NCBI RefSeq assembly: GCF_009192745.1
Contig: NZ_VTFV01000002.1
Location: 1-64,000, forward strand
DNA from: Arthrobacter citreus
Lineage (GTDB): Bacteria; Actinomycetota; Actinomycetes; Actinomycetales; Micrococcaceae
Length of the DNA: 64,000 bases
Direction: 5' to 3'
Position numbers and translations under genes: made by a program. The notes beneath the pieces are model-generated. The model had not been told where the DNA came from, searched no databases, and worked only from the letters and a program-made list of their open reading frames with translations. Positions 43,296-52,444 of this stretch are shown here, one piece after another (positions within the stretch are counted from its first letter, which is position 1; each line of letters opens with the position of its first letter).

Positions 43296-43332
43296 GAGGC
43301 ACACTCCTAGCTAACGCGTAATTCGATGCTAC

Positions 43333-43345
43333 GGCGGTTACCGCC
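43333..43345. promoter_or_regulatory. GGCGG-TTA-CCGCC palindrome upstream of clpC
   Basis: A perfect 5-base inverted repeat with a three-base centre, 38 bases before the clpC start. ClgR is the known clp activator in actinobacteria and binds GCG/CGC-type dyads, so this could be its site, but the match is loose. Confidence 0.3.
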
Positions 43346-43389
43346 GCTTAAGGGGCGTGTTCGCCATGGGCGTGACCTCCGCGGGCCTT

Positions 43390-43716
43390 TTAGCCCTGGG
43401 CGGCTCGGTAAGCCTCGATGATCTCGCTGTTCACGCGGCCCCGCTCGGAAACGGTGTAGCCGTTGCTGCGTGCCCATTCACGGATCTGCGCCGCCTCATT
43501 GCTGCGGGAAGCACCCGTGCCGCGGGGGCGTCCGGTGCGCCCTCCGGTCTTGCGGCCGGCATCAACATACTGCTTTAGCGCTGCACGCAGGTTCTTCGCA
43601 TTGTCATTGGAGAGGTCGATCTCGTACTGTGACCCATCCAGTCCAAAACGGACGGTTTCATCGGCACTTCCGCCGTCGAGGTCGTCTACCAGAATGATTT
43701 TTACCTTTTGCGCCAT
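43390..43716 (-). CDS. lsr2: Lsr2 nucleoid-associated protein
   Basis: 108 residues. The N-terminal dimerisation part (1-60: MAQKVKIILVDDLDGG) is followed by a linker with RKTGGRTGRPRG and a C-terminal DNA-binding domain with IREWARSNGYTVSERGRVNSE (about 78-98), where the RGR inserts into AT-rich minor grooves. It silences AT-rich and horizontally acquired DNA and bridges the chromosome. Located between lysS/membrane gene and clpC, as in many actinobacteria. Confidence 0.96.
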   Translation of the reverse strand: MAQKVKIILVDDLDGGSADETVRFGLDGSQYEIDLSNDNAKNLRAALKQYVDAGRKTGGRTGRPRGTGASRSNEAAQIREWARSNGYTVSERGRVNSEIIEAYRAAQG

Positions 43717-43825
43717 GACGAGGCTCCTATGCGTGAAGTGGCGGAATGCTGTTTATTTCGAGACCACTTCGAGTATGGCGCAATTGGTAATGCCCCGTCA
43801 AAGCAGGAGAGGCATTTTTCTTTAG

Positions 43826-44017
43826 TTATTCTTTATCGGCCGAACCGGCAGGGTCTATTTTGGCACCAGCCTCGGGCTGAATATTCTGATCGACTTCGCG
43901 TTCAGCCTCAGCAAGGGCTTTTCGCTCGGACCGGTCGGCGTTCAACACTGCCTTCATCACGAAATAAAAGAGAGCCGCGACACATATTGACGGCAGGAGT
44001 ACTTCCACATATTCCAT
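43826..44017 (-). CDS. Small membrane protein downstream of lysS
   Basis: 63 residues: one membrane helix (about 5-24, VEVLLPSICVAALFYFVMKA) and a charged, acidic tail. The start lies two bases after the lysS stop, so it is cotranscribed. Small proteins of this sort follow lysS in related genomes; function unknown. Confidence 0.7.
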   Translation of the reverse strand: MEYVEVLLPSICVAALFYFVMKAVLNADRSERKALAEAEREVDQNIQPEAGAKIDPAGSADKE

Positions 44018-44019
44018 GT

Positions 44020-45522
44020 CTAACCCATTTCAGGCTTTAGGAGGGGGAACAGAATTGTTTCCCTGATTCCGGCGTTCGTGAAAAGCATCACCAGGCGGTC
44101 GATGCCCAGGCCAATGCCGCCCATGGGCGGCGCTCCGTACTCCAGGGCCCGGAGGAAGTCCTCGTCCAGGGCCATGGCTTCGTCGTCACCGGCAGCGGCC
44201 TTGCGTGACTGTTCCGTCAGCCGCTCGCGCTGGATGACCGGGTCAATGAGCTCCGAGAATGCCGTGCCGCGTTCCATGCCGCCAATGATCAGGTCCCAGG
44301 CCTCAATCAGGCGGGGATCATCACGGTGCGGGCGGGCCAGCGGCTGGGCCGACGGCGGGTAGTCGCAGACGAACGTGGGCTGCAGCAGCGTCGGCTCGAC
44401 GATTTCACCGAAGAGCTCGATGACCAGCTTCTGGGCATCCCACTTGGGATCCACCTTCACGTCGTGCTTCTCCGCGACTGCCCGCAGTGTCTCGGCGTCG
44501 GTGTCCGGGGTGATTTCCTGCCCCACTGCCTCGGACAGGCCGGGATAGACCGAAAGCCAGCGCCATTCCCCGTCCAGGTCAATGGTCCCGGCCGCGGTTT
44601 CGATCTGCCGGCTGCCCGCGGCGTCAGCGGCGTTGAGGATGATCTCCTTGATGCGGTCCGCCATGACGTACTGGTCCGCATATGCCTCGTAGCATTCAAG
44701 CGTGGTGAATTCGGGGCTGTGAGTGGAGTCCACGCCTTCGTTGCGGAAGATCCGCCCCAGCTCGTAAACACGCTCGATACCGCCGACGACGGCGCGCTTG
44801 AGGTAGAGCTCCGTGGCGATGCGCAGGGTCATCGGCTGGTCGAAGGCGTTCAGGTGCGTCTCGAACGGACGCGCTGCGGCGCCGCCGTGGATCAGCTGGA
44901 GCATGGGCGTCTCCACTTCCACGTAGCCATGGCCGTGGAGGGTGTCACGGACGGCGCGGATGATCGCTGCCCGCTTGTAGACCATGTCCCGGGCCTCGTC
45001 GCGGACCATCAGGTCCACGTAGCGCTGGCGGACCCTGGTTTCCTCATTCAGGTCGGCGTGCAGCACAGGAAGGGGGCGCAGGGCCTTCGATGCCATGGAC
45101 CAGGAGTCAGCCATGACGGACAGCTCTCCGCGGCGGGAGGAGATGACCTCGCCCCGGATGAAGACGTGATCGCCCAGGTCAACCGTGGACTTCCAGTCAG
45201 CCAGTGCTTCCTCGCCAATGGAGGCCAGGGACAGCATGGCCTGCAGCCGGGTGCCGTCGCCCTCCTGGAGGGTAGCGAAGCAGAGTTTGCCGGTGTTGCG
45301 GATGAACACCACCCGGCCGGTGACCCCCACGGTCTCGCCGCTGGCTTCGTCAGCCTGCAGGTGGCCGAACTTGTCCCGGACCTGGCGGAGGGAGTGCGTA
45401 CGCTCGACGCCGACGGGGTAGGCTTCCTGCCCGCGCTCGAGAAGCTTGGCGCGCTTTTCAGCACGGATGCGCATCTGCTCGGAGGAATCTGCTGCTTCGG
45501 GAACGACGTTAGAGGAGGTCAC
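44020..45522 (-). CDS. lysS: Lysyl-tRNA synthetase, class II
   Basis: 500 residues. An N-terminal OB-fold anticodon domain (about 60-150) precedes the class II catalytic core, with motif 2 ELGRIFRNEGVDSTHSPEFT (about 257) and motif 3 GGIGLGIDRLVMLF (about 472). It charges lysine to its tRNA, including the UUU tRNA at 24.4 kb. GTG start with AGGAGG directly upstream. It lies 59 bases after panC. Confidence 0.97.
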   Translation of the reverse strand: MTSSNVVPEAADSSEQMRIRAEKRAKLLERGQEAYPVGVERTHSLRQVRDKFGHLQADEASGETVGVTGRVVFIRNTGKLCFATLQEGDGTRLQAMLSLASIGEEALADWKSTVDLGDHVFIRGEVISSRRGELSVMADSWSMASKALRPLPVLHADLNEETRVRQRYVDLMVRDEARDMVYKRAAIIRAVRDTLHGHGYVEVETPMLQLIHGGAAARPFETHLNAFDQPMTLRIATELYLKRAVVGGIERVYELGRIFRNEGVDSTHSPEFTTLECYEAYADQYVMADRIKEIILNAADAAGSRQIETAAGTIDLDGEWRWLSVYPGLSEAVGQEITPDTDAETLRAVAEKHDVKVDPKWDAQKLVIELFGEIVEPTLLQPTFVCDYPPSAQPLARPHRDDPRLIEAWDLIIGGMERGTAFSELIDPVIQRERLTEQSRKAAAGDDEAMALDEDFLRALEYGAPPMGGIGLGIDRLVMLFTNAGIRETILFPLLKPEMG

Positions 45523-45581
45523 GGTTCTTAAGTCTACCCAGCCCGGCCAAAGCTCAGGACGGGAGCCCGTCCCACAGCAGT

Positions 45582-46472
45582 TCAGCCATGCAGTTCCGCG
45601 TTGTCGATCAGCCGGATGCCGCCCACCCGCGCGGCCACCAGTGCCAGTGCGGGACCGGAAAGAACATCCTGTTCCCCGGCCGGAACCGGCTCGAGAGTCA
45701 GCGGATCCACAACCTCGAAATAGTCCAGCTCAACACCCGGCTCTGCCGAAACGAGAGCCGCGGCGGCCGGCAGGTCCAGCGGGCGGCGGCTGGAGGCATT
45801 CTCCTGCAGCCGAGTCAGGGCACGGGAAAGGACCAGCGCGCTGCGCCGCTCCCCAGGACTGAGGAAGACGTTGCGGCTGGACTCGGCCAGACCGTCAGCG
45901 GCCCGCACTATGGGGACCGGATAGATCTGTACCGGGAAGTTCAGGTCTGCCGCCATGCGGCGGATCAGTGCCACCTGCTGGGCGTCCTTCTGGCCGAAAT
46001 ATGCACGGAACACGGCTGGCACAGCGGGCTGGACACAGTGGAACAGCTTGGCCACCACGGTGAGGACGCCGTCGAAATGCCCCGGGCGGGAGGCGCCTTC
46101 GAAGCGGGTTCCCATAACGCCTGAGCTGACCCGCACCAGCGGAAGGCCGCCGGGGTACATGGTGTCCTCGCTCGGGGCGAACACTACGTCCACACCTGCC
46201 TCGCCCAGCAGGTCAAGGTCGGCTTCCAGGGTGCGCGGGTACCGTGCCAGGTCGGCGGGGTCGTCGAACTGCAGCGGGTTCACGAAGATGCTGGCAACCA
46301 CTACGTCGTTGTCAGCGCGTGCGGCCTGCGCCAGCGCTGCGTGCCCTGAGTGGAGGGCCCCCATCGTGGGAACCAGTCCGAGCGCCGGACGGTCCTTGCC
46401 GGTGGCTTCCAGGAGTTCGGTTATGGCCTTGCTGAGTTCTGCGGGGGTTGTTGCCAACCGGGGGTGGTTCAC
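45582..46472 (-). CDS. panC: Pantothenate synthetase
   Basis: 296 residues. [19 protein letters not shown] (about 33-51) holds the HIGH-like nucleotide motif, [19 protein letters not shown] (about 63-81) and [15 protein letters not shown] (about 155) are substrate-site parts. It joins pantoate and beta-alanine using ATP. The GTG start overlaps the stop of the DUF2520 gene by four bases (GTGA). Confidence 0.96.
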   Translation of the reverse strand: MNHPRLATTPAELSKAITELLEATGKDRPALGLVPTMGALHSGHAALAQAARADNDVVVASIFVNPLQFDDPADLARYPRTLEADLDLLGEAGVDVVFAPSEDTMYPGGLPLVRVSSGVMGTRFEGASRPGHFDGVLTVVAKLFHCVQPAVPAVFRAYFGQKDAQQVALIRRMAADLNFPVQIYPVPIVRAADGLAESSRNVFLSPGERRSALVLSRALTRLQENASSRRPLDLPAAAALVSAEPGVELDYFEVVDPLTLEPVPAGEQDVLSGPALALVAARVGGIRLIDNAELHG

Positions 46473-47377
46473 CGGGGTCCTTCGGGTTCGGAATTAAGTA
46501 CTTCAATAATTCTCTCTCCCTGCGCAGGTGTTAGCAGACCGCGTTCAACAGCCCGGCGGGCGGTGGCAGCGGAAAGCGCCTGGTAGGCCTGTGCCATATC
46601 GGGTGCAGCATTACGGCCCAGGGCGCGGGTATGCGCCTGGATGGTGCCCGTGTCTCCGCGGGCCACCGGACCGGTCAAGGCATGTTCCCCCGAGGCCAGC
46701 GCATTTTCCAGGGAGGCACGCATCAGCGGGCCCAGCAGCCTGCCCGGCTGTTCCACGCCGAGGCCCTGCAGCAGTTCCGAAGACTGCGCCGCGATGGTCA
46801 CCAGATGGTTGGAGGCGTGGGCAAGTGCGGCGTGGTAAAGCTCACGGTCCGCTTCATCGATAACCACGGGTTCGGCGCCCATTTCCACTACCAGGGCCTG
46901 CGCGATCGGCAGCACCGCGGTGGGAGCGGTGACGCCGAAGGAGCAGTCCGCCAGCCGAGTGAGGTCGAGGCTGAGACCGGTGAAGGTCATGGCCGGGTGC
47001 AGGGCCAGCGGAATGGCCCCCGCCTGCCGGGCCGGTTCCAGCACCGCGGTGCCGAAGCGGCCCGAGGTGTGGGCCACGAGCTGCCCGGCTTGCCAGGCAC
47101 CGGTTGCGGCCAGGCCGGAGACCAGCGGCGGCAGGGCGTCGTCGGGCACTGCCAGCAGCACCAGCTCGGAACGCTCAATGATGTCCGGGATGTCAAGCAC
47201 GGGAACGCCCGGAAGCAGGTTCTCCGCCCGTTCCAGGCTGGCTTCGGAAACAGCTGAAACACCTACGACGGCGTGTTCGGCCGCGCGGAGCGCCGCGCCC
47301 AGGACCGCTCCCACCTTGCCTGCTCCGATGACGCCGATTCCCAGCCGGCCGCGCCGGCGCTGATCAGCGGTGTTCAT
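46469..47377 (-). CDS. DUF2520 Rossmann-like oxidoreductase
   Basis: 302 residues from the ATG at 47377 with GAGGAAAA upstream; this start overlaps the end of the YdbT-like gene by 14 bases. [20 protein letters not shown] (about 13-32) is a dinucleotide-binding P-loop, and [10 protein letters not shown] (about 125) plus the C-terminal helical domain follow the DUF2520/YfjG type, related to pyrroline-carboxylate reductases. Linked to panC, it may be a ketopantoate reductase-like enzyme, but this is not shown by sequence. Confidence 0.85.
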   Translation of the reverse strand: MNTADQRRRGRLGIGVIGAGKVGAVLGAALRAAEHAVVGVSAVSEASLERAENLLPGVPVLDIPDIIERSELVLLAVPDDALPPLVSGLAATGAWQAGQLVAHTSGRFGTAVLEPARQAGAIPLALHPAMTFTGLSLDLTRLADCSFGVTAPTAVLPIAQALVVEMGAEPVVIDEADRELYHAALAHASNHLVTIAAQSSELLQGLGVEQPGRLLGPLMRASLENALASGEHALTGPVARGDTGTIQAHTRALGRNAAPDMAQAYQALSAATARRAVERGLLTPAQGERIIEVLNSEPEGPR

Positions 47378-48962
47378 TCCAGTTTTCCTCCATCTTGGGC
47401 CCGGCTGCCAGCTGTTCCGGTGCGGCTGCCGGGGGGCCATGCGCATCCGCCGGGGCAGGCACTGCCTCAGGGACGGCCGGGCCGGTGGCGGTTTCGCGGT
47501 GCAGCCAGCGTTCGGTACGGTCCCTGCGGCGGGCGTCTGCGGCACGCACGGATTGTTCAGTGAAAAGTTCCAGCAGCACGGCCTGGTCAAGCTGCCGGAT
47601 TCGCGGGGCAACAGGGCCGGGCGTGGAATGCAGCCGCAGGTCCGCAATCCGCAGCCTGCGTGCCAGCGGGCCCTGTTCCAGTGCCATGGACTGGATGCGT
47701 TCGTGCGGAACCACCGTGAGGCTGCGCCACAGCCGGCCGGTACGGCTGAGCAGCGCGGTTTCGGTGAGCGCATAGCCGCTGCGCCGCCACTGCAGGGGCG
47801 CAACCCACCGTGCCCGCCGCGGCGAAGTGGTGAATCCATGGTCCGGGCCGCTGCCCTGGAGTCCGGCACGGAAGAGTCCCACCGGATCATCAGTGCCGGG
47901 GTTGGGCAGGACGAGCGCCAGGATCTGGAGCGTCTCATCGATGGTTCCGGCCGGCAGCAGCCTGGTGCGCGCACCGTCGGAGCCCGGCGATGCGCCGTAG
48001 CCTGCCACGTTGACGGAAATCCGGTACCAGCCGGTCAGCCGCCACAGCAGGGGCTGGGTGACGGACACGGCCTGGATGCGGCCCGGGGGCACTGTCTGGG
48101 TCCGGGTGTCCAGGAGTCCGTAGCGAATACGCACGCCGTCCCGGGACGCCGCTGCACGGAAGTTCCAGGCGGTGCTCAGCATTGACCAGTAGCCGCTGGC
48201 CACGCCCAGCCCCACCGGAATGAACACGGCCAGCGAAACGCCTTCCCCGGTCACCAGGGTCAGGACCACGACGGCGATGATGCCAAGCACCAGGACTACG
48301 CTGTTTCCGGAAAGCAGCGCTGCCCCGATTACCCGGCCGGGCCGAAGGGCAAGAATGGGGTACTCGGGAGCTTCGGCTGCCCGCGGGACAGGCGCCGCGC
48401 TGCCGTCCGGCTGACCCTCGGCGGACCCGCCTGGACTGGTGTCGGCCTGGACACCGGAGGCGCGCTCCAGGATGGTGGCCCGCAATGTGCGGGCGTCGTC
48501 CAGGCGCAGGTACGCCAGGCGCACGGCCGATTCACCGGCGTCGGCCACTTCGAAGCGCAGCTCGCCCAGGCCGAAGAGGCGGGCGAGCAGGGGCTGGTTG
48601 ATGTCAATCGCCTGTACCCGGTCCAGGCGCGCCTGCCGGTGCTGGCGAAACAGGACGCCGGACCGGACCCGCACGTGGTCCCCGCTCACCTGGTAGCGGG
48701 TAAACCACCAGGACAGGAAAAAGACGACGCTGATCACGAGCACCAGGACGACCAGCCCCATGACGGCCCAGATCAGCGGTGTCCCGTCCGGCAGGGGTCC
48801 GCCGGGCCGCTCGCGCAGGAAAAACGCCTCAACCGAATCCCGGCCGACGAAATAGGCGACGGCGGCCAGCGCGATCCATCCCCGCACAAGGGGGGACACC
48901 GGGTGGACCCGCTTCCAGCCTGGTTCCGCAGCGCCGGCTGCGCCGTGGGGCTGCTCGCTCAC
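47364..48962 (-). CDS. PH-domain membrane protein, YdbT-like
   Basis: 532 residues. Several pairs of membrane helices alternate with three bacterial PH-type domains (bPH2): one after about residue 90 (YQVSGDHVRVRSGVLFRQHRQ...), one near 300 and one in the last quarter. This is the YdbT architecture, found beside YdbS. The function is not known; a role in bacteriocin tolerance has been reported for Bacillus members. The start overlaps the YdbS-like stop by four bases. Confidence 0.85.
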   Translation of the reverse strand: MSEQPHGAAGAAEPGWKRVHPVSPLVRGWIALAAVAYFVGRDSVEAFFLRERPGGPLPDGTPLIWAVMGLVVLVLVISVVFFLSWWFTRYQVSGDHVRVRSGVLFRQHRQARLDRVQAIDINQPLLARLFGLGELRFEVADAGESAVRLAYLRLDDARTLRATILERASGVQADTSPGGSAEGQPDGSAAPVPRAAEAPEYPILALRPGRVIGAALLSGNSVVLVLGIIAVVVLTLVTGEGVSLAVFIPVGLGVASGYWSMLSTAWNFRAAASRDGVRIRYGLLDTRTQTVPPGRIQAVSVTQPLLWRLTGWYRISVNVAGYGASPGSDGARTRLLPAGTIDETLQILALVLPNPGTDDPVGLFRAGLQGSGPDHGFTTSPRRARWVAPLQWRRSGYALTETALLSRTGRLWRSLTVVPHERIQSMALEQGPLARRLRIADLRLHSTPGPVAPRIRQLDQAVLLELFTEQSVRAADARRRDRTERWLHRETATGPAVPEAVPAPADAHGPPAAAPEQLAAGPKMEENWNEHR

Positions 48963-49471
48963 AGCCCCGCCAGCTGCGCCTCGCCGCGCGCAGAGAGGTG
49001 TTCACGCAGCCGTGCACCTTCGTCGGCGGGCAGGCCCGGGATGGTGGCGTTGGTGGTCTGTGATGCGGTGTGGAGCTTCAGGGTGCACAGGCCAAAGAGC
49101 CGTTCCAGGGGGCCGACGGCAACGTCTACGTACTGCATGCGGCCGTAGGGAACCACCAGCGTGCGCTGGAAGAAGATGCCTGAGCGCAGCAGCAGGTCCT
49201 CGTGGCGTTCGGCGTAGCCGATGGCCCGGACCTGGCGGGGCACCAGCACGGCCCGCCAGATGAAGCCGGCCAGGAACACTGCCGGCAGCCCCCACGCGAG
49301 CCAGGCCGGGAAACCGGACCAGATGCCGAGGCTGTGCAGCACAAGCGGAATGCTGGCCAGGGCCAGGGTGATGACGGCTTCCACTGCCAGGGACAGCAGC
49401 CTCAGCGCCAGGTAGCGCTCGGAGACCCGCCGCCAGTCAAGGCCCTGCGGATCTATGGCCTGGTTACGCAT
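48959..49471 (-). CDS. PH-domain membrane protein, YdbS-like
   Basis: 170 residues: two N-terminal membrane helices (about 22-45 and 48-66) followed by one bPH2 domain (about 72-165) with the usual GIFFQRTLVVPYGRMQYVDVAVGPLERLFGL segment. Partner of the YdbT-like protein. It overlaps the DUF3180 gene by eight bases. Confidence 0.85.
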   Translation of the reverse strand: MRNQAIDPQGLDWRRVSERYLALRLLSLAVEAVITLALASIPLVLHSLGIWSGFPAWLAWGLPAVFLAGFIWRAVLVPRQVRAIGYAERHEDLLLRSGIFFQRTLVVPYGRMQYVDVAVGPLERLFGLCTLKLHTASQTTNATIPGLPADEGARLREHLSARGEAQLAGL

Positions 49472-49946
49472 ACTCTCCCCCGCTGTTGTTTTCTTCGCCG
49501 TTTTTGTCCTCCGGCGGTAGCTTGCAGAAACGCTCCACCACCAGTCCGGTGGCTATCATGATCATCCCGCCGACGGACATGGCAAGTGAAGCCCAGGTAG
49601 GTGCATGGTTGGGGCGCATTTCCCACAGCCCCAGCTGGTCCAGGAAGATCCCGCCGTGCCAGCCGAGCAGGAGCGCACCTGCGTACGCCGTGGCCTGGGC
49701 CAGGACCAGGGTTCGGGCGGCGGCGATGGGGTCCAGCGGTTTCTCCCGCTCACCGTTGCGCCAGCGCCGCACGCGCAGGCCAAGGAAGAGGGTGAAACCG
49801 ACAATGAACGCAAGAGTCAGAAGGGCCGTGAAGTTCAGCACCGGAGCCGGGAAACCGTTGCGGGTTGCCCAGGCGTTCACCTGCCAGCCGGCGATGCCAA
49901 ACGCCGCGGCGGTGACGGCAAGCCAGCGGTACCGGATGCTCCTCAC
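49464..49946 (-). CDS. DUF3180 family membrane protein
   Basis: 160 residues from the GTG at 49946, with GGGGGAG about ten bases before it and seven bases after the folK stop. Four membrane helices (about 5-25, 33-55, 75-97, 110-130) and a polar, acidic tail. DUF3180 proteins lie after folK in actinobacteria; function unknown. Confidence 0.85.
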   Translation of the reverse strand: MRSIRYRWLAVTAAAFGIAGWQVNAWATRNGFPAPVLNFTALLTLAFIVGFTLFLGLRVRRWRNGEREKPLDPIAAARTLVLAQATAYAGALLLGWHGGIFLDQLGLWEMRPNHAPTWASLAMSVGGMIMIATGLVVERFCKLPPEDKNGEENNSGGEYA

Positions 49947-49953
49947 GTTTCGC

Positions 49954-50448
49954 TCACTCCCCCTCGAAAAGTTCGACGCCGGACGCATCGGCAGCACGGG
50001 CGGCCAGTTCGGCCACCGGAATCCCTTCCAGCCTGGCATCCGGATCCATCCAGGCCCAGGGCTGGAGCACAAAGGCCCGCTCCGCTGCACGCGGATGCGG
50101 GACCGTCAGGACCTCGTCATCGATCCGCTCCGCACCGTAGGTGATGATGTCGACGTCGAGGGTCCGCGGACCCCAGCGCACCTCGCGGGTGCGGTGGTGC
50201 CGGTTCTCAACGTCGTGGCAGTGGTCCAGCAGCGCGTGGGCGTCCAGGGTGGTTTCGAACTCGGCAACCAGGTTCAGGTAGTCCGGCTGGTTCTCCGGTC
50301 CGCCCACGGGAGCCGTACGTGCCACCGGAGAAACAGCCACGAGCTTCATCCCGGGATGGTCTGCCAGGGCGGCAACTGCGTTGGCCAGCGTGCCGCGGGA
50401 TTCCCCGAGGTTGCTGCCCAGCGCCAGGACTGTGCGGACGGGGCTCAT
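49954..50448 (-). CDS. folK: 2-amino-4-hydroxy-6-hydroxymethyldihydropteridine diphosphokinase
   Basis: 164 residues from the ATG at 50448, which overlaps the folB stop. VLALGSNLGESRGTLANAV (about 7-25) and WGPRTLDVDIITYG (about 92-105) are the HPPK signatures for ATP and pterin. It makes the pyrophosphorylated pterin used by FolP. Confidence 0.95.
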   Translation of the reverse strand: MSPVRTVLALGSNLGESRGTLANAVAALADHPGMKLVAVSPVARTAPVGGPENQPDYLNLVAEFETTLDAHALLDHCHDVENRHHRTREVRWGPRTLDVDIITYGAERIDDEVLTVPHPRAAERAFVLQPWAWMDPDARLEGIPVAELAARAADASGVELFEGE

Positions 50449-50837
50449 GCGCGTTCCCGGTGGATCTGGATTTCGACGTCGCCGAAAGGGACGGTGATGG
50501 GCGCATGGGGTTTGTGCACTGTGACGTCCACAGCCTCCACCACATCGAATCCGGCCAGCACATGGGCAGCGATCCGTTCGGCGAGGGTTTCGATCAGGTT
50601 CACCGGCTCCCCGGCAATAATGGCGCACACCTGTTCGGCCAGCTCACCGTAGTGCGCCGTCAGGGCCAGGTCGTCGGCAGCGGCCGCAGGGCGCAGGTCC
50701 GTGTAGAGGACCAGGTCAACCGTGAATTCCTGGCCGTCGCGCCGTTCATGGTCGAAAACCCCGTGGTAGCCGGTTGCCTTCAGTCCTGAAAGCCGGATCC
50801 GGTCGCGGACGGGCGCGGAGTTCTCCGGGGAAGCCAC
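50445..50837 (-). CDS. folB: Dihydroneopterin aldolase
   Basis: 130 residues from the GTG at 50837, one base after the folP stop; longer readings lie inside folP. LSGLKATGYHGVFDHERRDGQEFTVDL (about 14-40, split by the active-site region), with His in GYHGVFDHER, and LIETLAERIAAHVL (about 80) are family hallmarks. It cleaves dihydroneopterin to the hydroxymethyl pterin for FolK. Confidence 0.94.
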   Translation of the reverse strand: MASPENSAPVRDRIRLSGLKATGYHGVFDHERRDGQEFTVDLVLYTDLRPAAAADDLALTAHYGELAEQVCAIIAGEPVNLIETLAERIAAHVLAGFDVVEAVDVTVHKPHAPITVPFGDVEIQIHRERA

Positions 50838-50838
50838 G

Positions 50839-51744
50839 CTAGCCCTGCCAGGCAGCGGCAACCTTGACCGCGTCCACGTTCGCAGCGACGTCGTGCACCC
50901 GGACGGCCCAGACGCCCTGGCTGGCAGCAAGCGCAGTGGTGGCAAGGGTTGCGTTGTCACGTTCGGCAGGCGGCGCGGCCTTACCGGCCGTGGTCAGCAG
51001 CGACCCCAGGAAACGCTTGCGGGAAGCGCCGATCAGCACCTTGTGCCCCAGGACCGTCAGCCGGTCTACGTTGCGCAGCAGGGCCCAGTCGTGCTCGGAG
51101 TTCTTGGCGAAGCCCAGTCCCGGATCCAGGATGATCTGCTCCGGGGCAACACCGGCTTCGTAAAAGCGGTCCCGCAGGGTGGTGAGTTCGGCGATCACGT
51201 CTTCGACGACGTCATCGTAGCTGGCCTTCGGATCCTGGCTGCGGACGCTTCCTCGGCTGTGCATGAGGATGTACGGAACCTTGGTGCGGGCGATCAGTTC
51301 CGGCATGGCGGGATCCAGTTCAAGTCCGGAGACGTCGTTGATCACGCCTGCACCGGCTTCGATCGCCTTTTCCGCAGTGGAAGCGTTCATGGTGTCCACG
51401 CTGATCAGCGCTCCGGCCTTCACCAGTGCTTCGACCACCGGCAGGATGCGGCGCTGTTCCTCTTCGGCGCTGATGCGTTCAGCGTCCGGGCGGGTGGATT
51501 CCCCGCCGACGTCAATGATGTCGGCGCCGTCGTAATGCATCTTCAGACCCGCGCGGATGGCGGCATCGGTGGTGTCATGCTCGCCGCCGTCGCTGAAGGA
51601 ATCCGGGGTTACGTTCAGGATTCCCATCACCAGGGTGCGGCCCTCGGGCAGGTCCTCGAAACGCCGCTTCCTGGCGCCGGGCCGGATCACCGGCAGCGGG
51701 TTGGTGGCGGGCCCGGTTCCGGGTGTGGCAGCTAGCGAATCCAT
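50839..51744 (-). CDS. folP: Dihydropteroate synthase
   Basis: 301 residues. VMGILNVTPDSFSDGG (about 38-53), DVGGESTRPDA (about 77-87) and the ISVDTMNASTAEKA strand are the family signatures for pterin and p-aminobenzoate binding. It joins these to dihydropteroate and is the target of sulfonamides. Nine bases after folE. Confidence 0.96.
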   Translation of the reverse strand: MDSLAATPGTGPATNPLPVIRPGARKRRFEDLPEGRTLVMGILNVTPDSFSDGGEHDTTDAAIRAGLKMHYDGADIIDVGGESTRPDAERISAEEEQRRILPVVEALVKAGALISVDTMNASTAEKAIEAGAGVINDVSGLELDPAMPELIARTKVPYILMHSRGSVRSQDPKASYDDVVEDVIAELTTLRDRFYEAGVAPEQIILDPGLGFAKNSEHDWALLRNVDRLTVLGHKVLIGASRKRFLGSLLTTAGKAAPPAERDNATLATTALAASQGVWAVRVHDVAANVDAVKVAAAWQG

Positions 51745-51753
51745 CGAGTCGTC

Positions 51754-52371
51754 CTATCGTCCGAGTATCAGGCTCATTGCTTCTGCACGCGTCGCGGTCT
51801 CGCGCAGCTGGCCGCGCACGGCCGAGGTTACCGTCTTGGCACCGGGCTTGCGCACGCCGCGCATAGACATGCAGAGGTGTTCACATTCAATGACGACGAT
51901 CGCGCCGACGGGCTGCAGGTTGGCCATCAGGGCGTCCACGATCTGCGTGGTGAGGCGTTCCTGGACCTGCGGCCGGCGGGCGTAGACGTCAACCAGGCGG
52001 GCAAGCTTGCTCAGCCCGGTGACCTTGCCGTCGTGGGAGGGGATGTAACCGATGTGCGCCGAACCGTGGAACGGAACCAGGTGGTGCTCACAGGTGGAGT
52101 AGAAGGGGATGTCCTTGACCAGCACCATTTCCTCATGGTCCAGGTCGAAGGTGGTGGCCAGCAGGTCCGAGGGGCTCTGGTGCAGGCCCGCAAAGATCTC
52201 CGCGTAGGACTTCGCCACCCGCGCGGGGGTTTCCTTGAGTCCGTCACGGTCAGGATCCTCCCCGATGGCAAGGAGGATTTCGCGTACCGCCCGTGCAATG
52301 CGGGGCTGGTCCACTTCGGAGGCCGTCTCTGTCAGCTCGGCCAGGCTCAGTTCGTCGTCGAAATCCGTCAC
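51754..52371 (-). CDS. folE: GTP cyclohydrolase I
   Basis: 205 residues. The zinc ligands are in [20 protein letters not shown] (about 95-115) and the substrate/fold segment [25 protein letters not shown] (about 122-146) is intact. First enzyme of folate synthesis, converting GTP to dihydroneopterin triphosphate. GTG start with AGGA six bases upstream. It begins 73 bases after ftsH. Confidence 0.96.
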   Translation of the reverse strand: MTDFDDELSLAELTETASEVDQPRIARAVREILLAIGEDPDRDGLKETPARVAKSYAEIFAGLHQSPSDLLATTFDLDHEEMVLVKDIPFYSTCEHHLVPFHGSAHIGYIPSHDGKVTGLSKLARLVDVYARRPQVQERLTTQIVDALMANLQPVGAIVVIECEHLCMSMRGVRKPGAKTVTSAVRGQLRETATRAEAMSLILGR

Positions 52372-52444
52372 TGCACGATCCTACCGTGGACGCTGGAAGC
52401 GGCCGGACGGCCGGAGCCTGCTGCTCCGGCCGTCCGGCCTGCGG

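Noticed and set aside
44326-45531. 401-codon frame antisense to lysS
   Set aside because: lysS is complete and typical; the other frame has no support.
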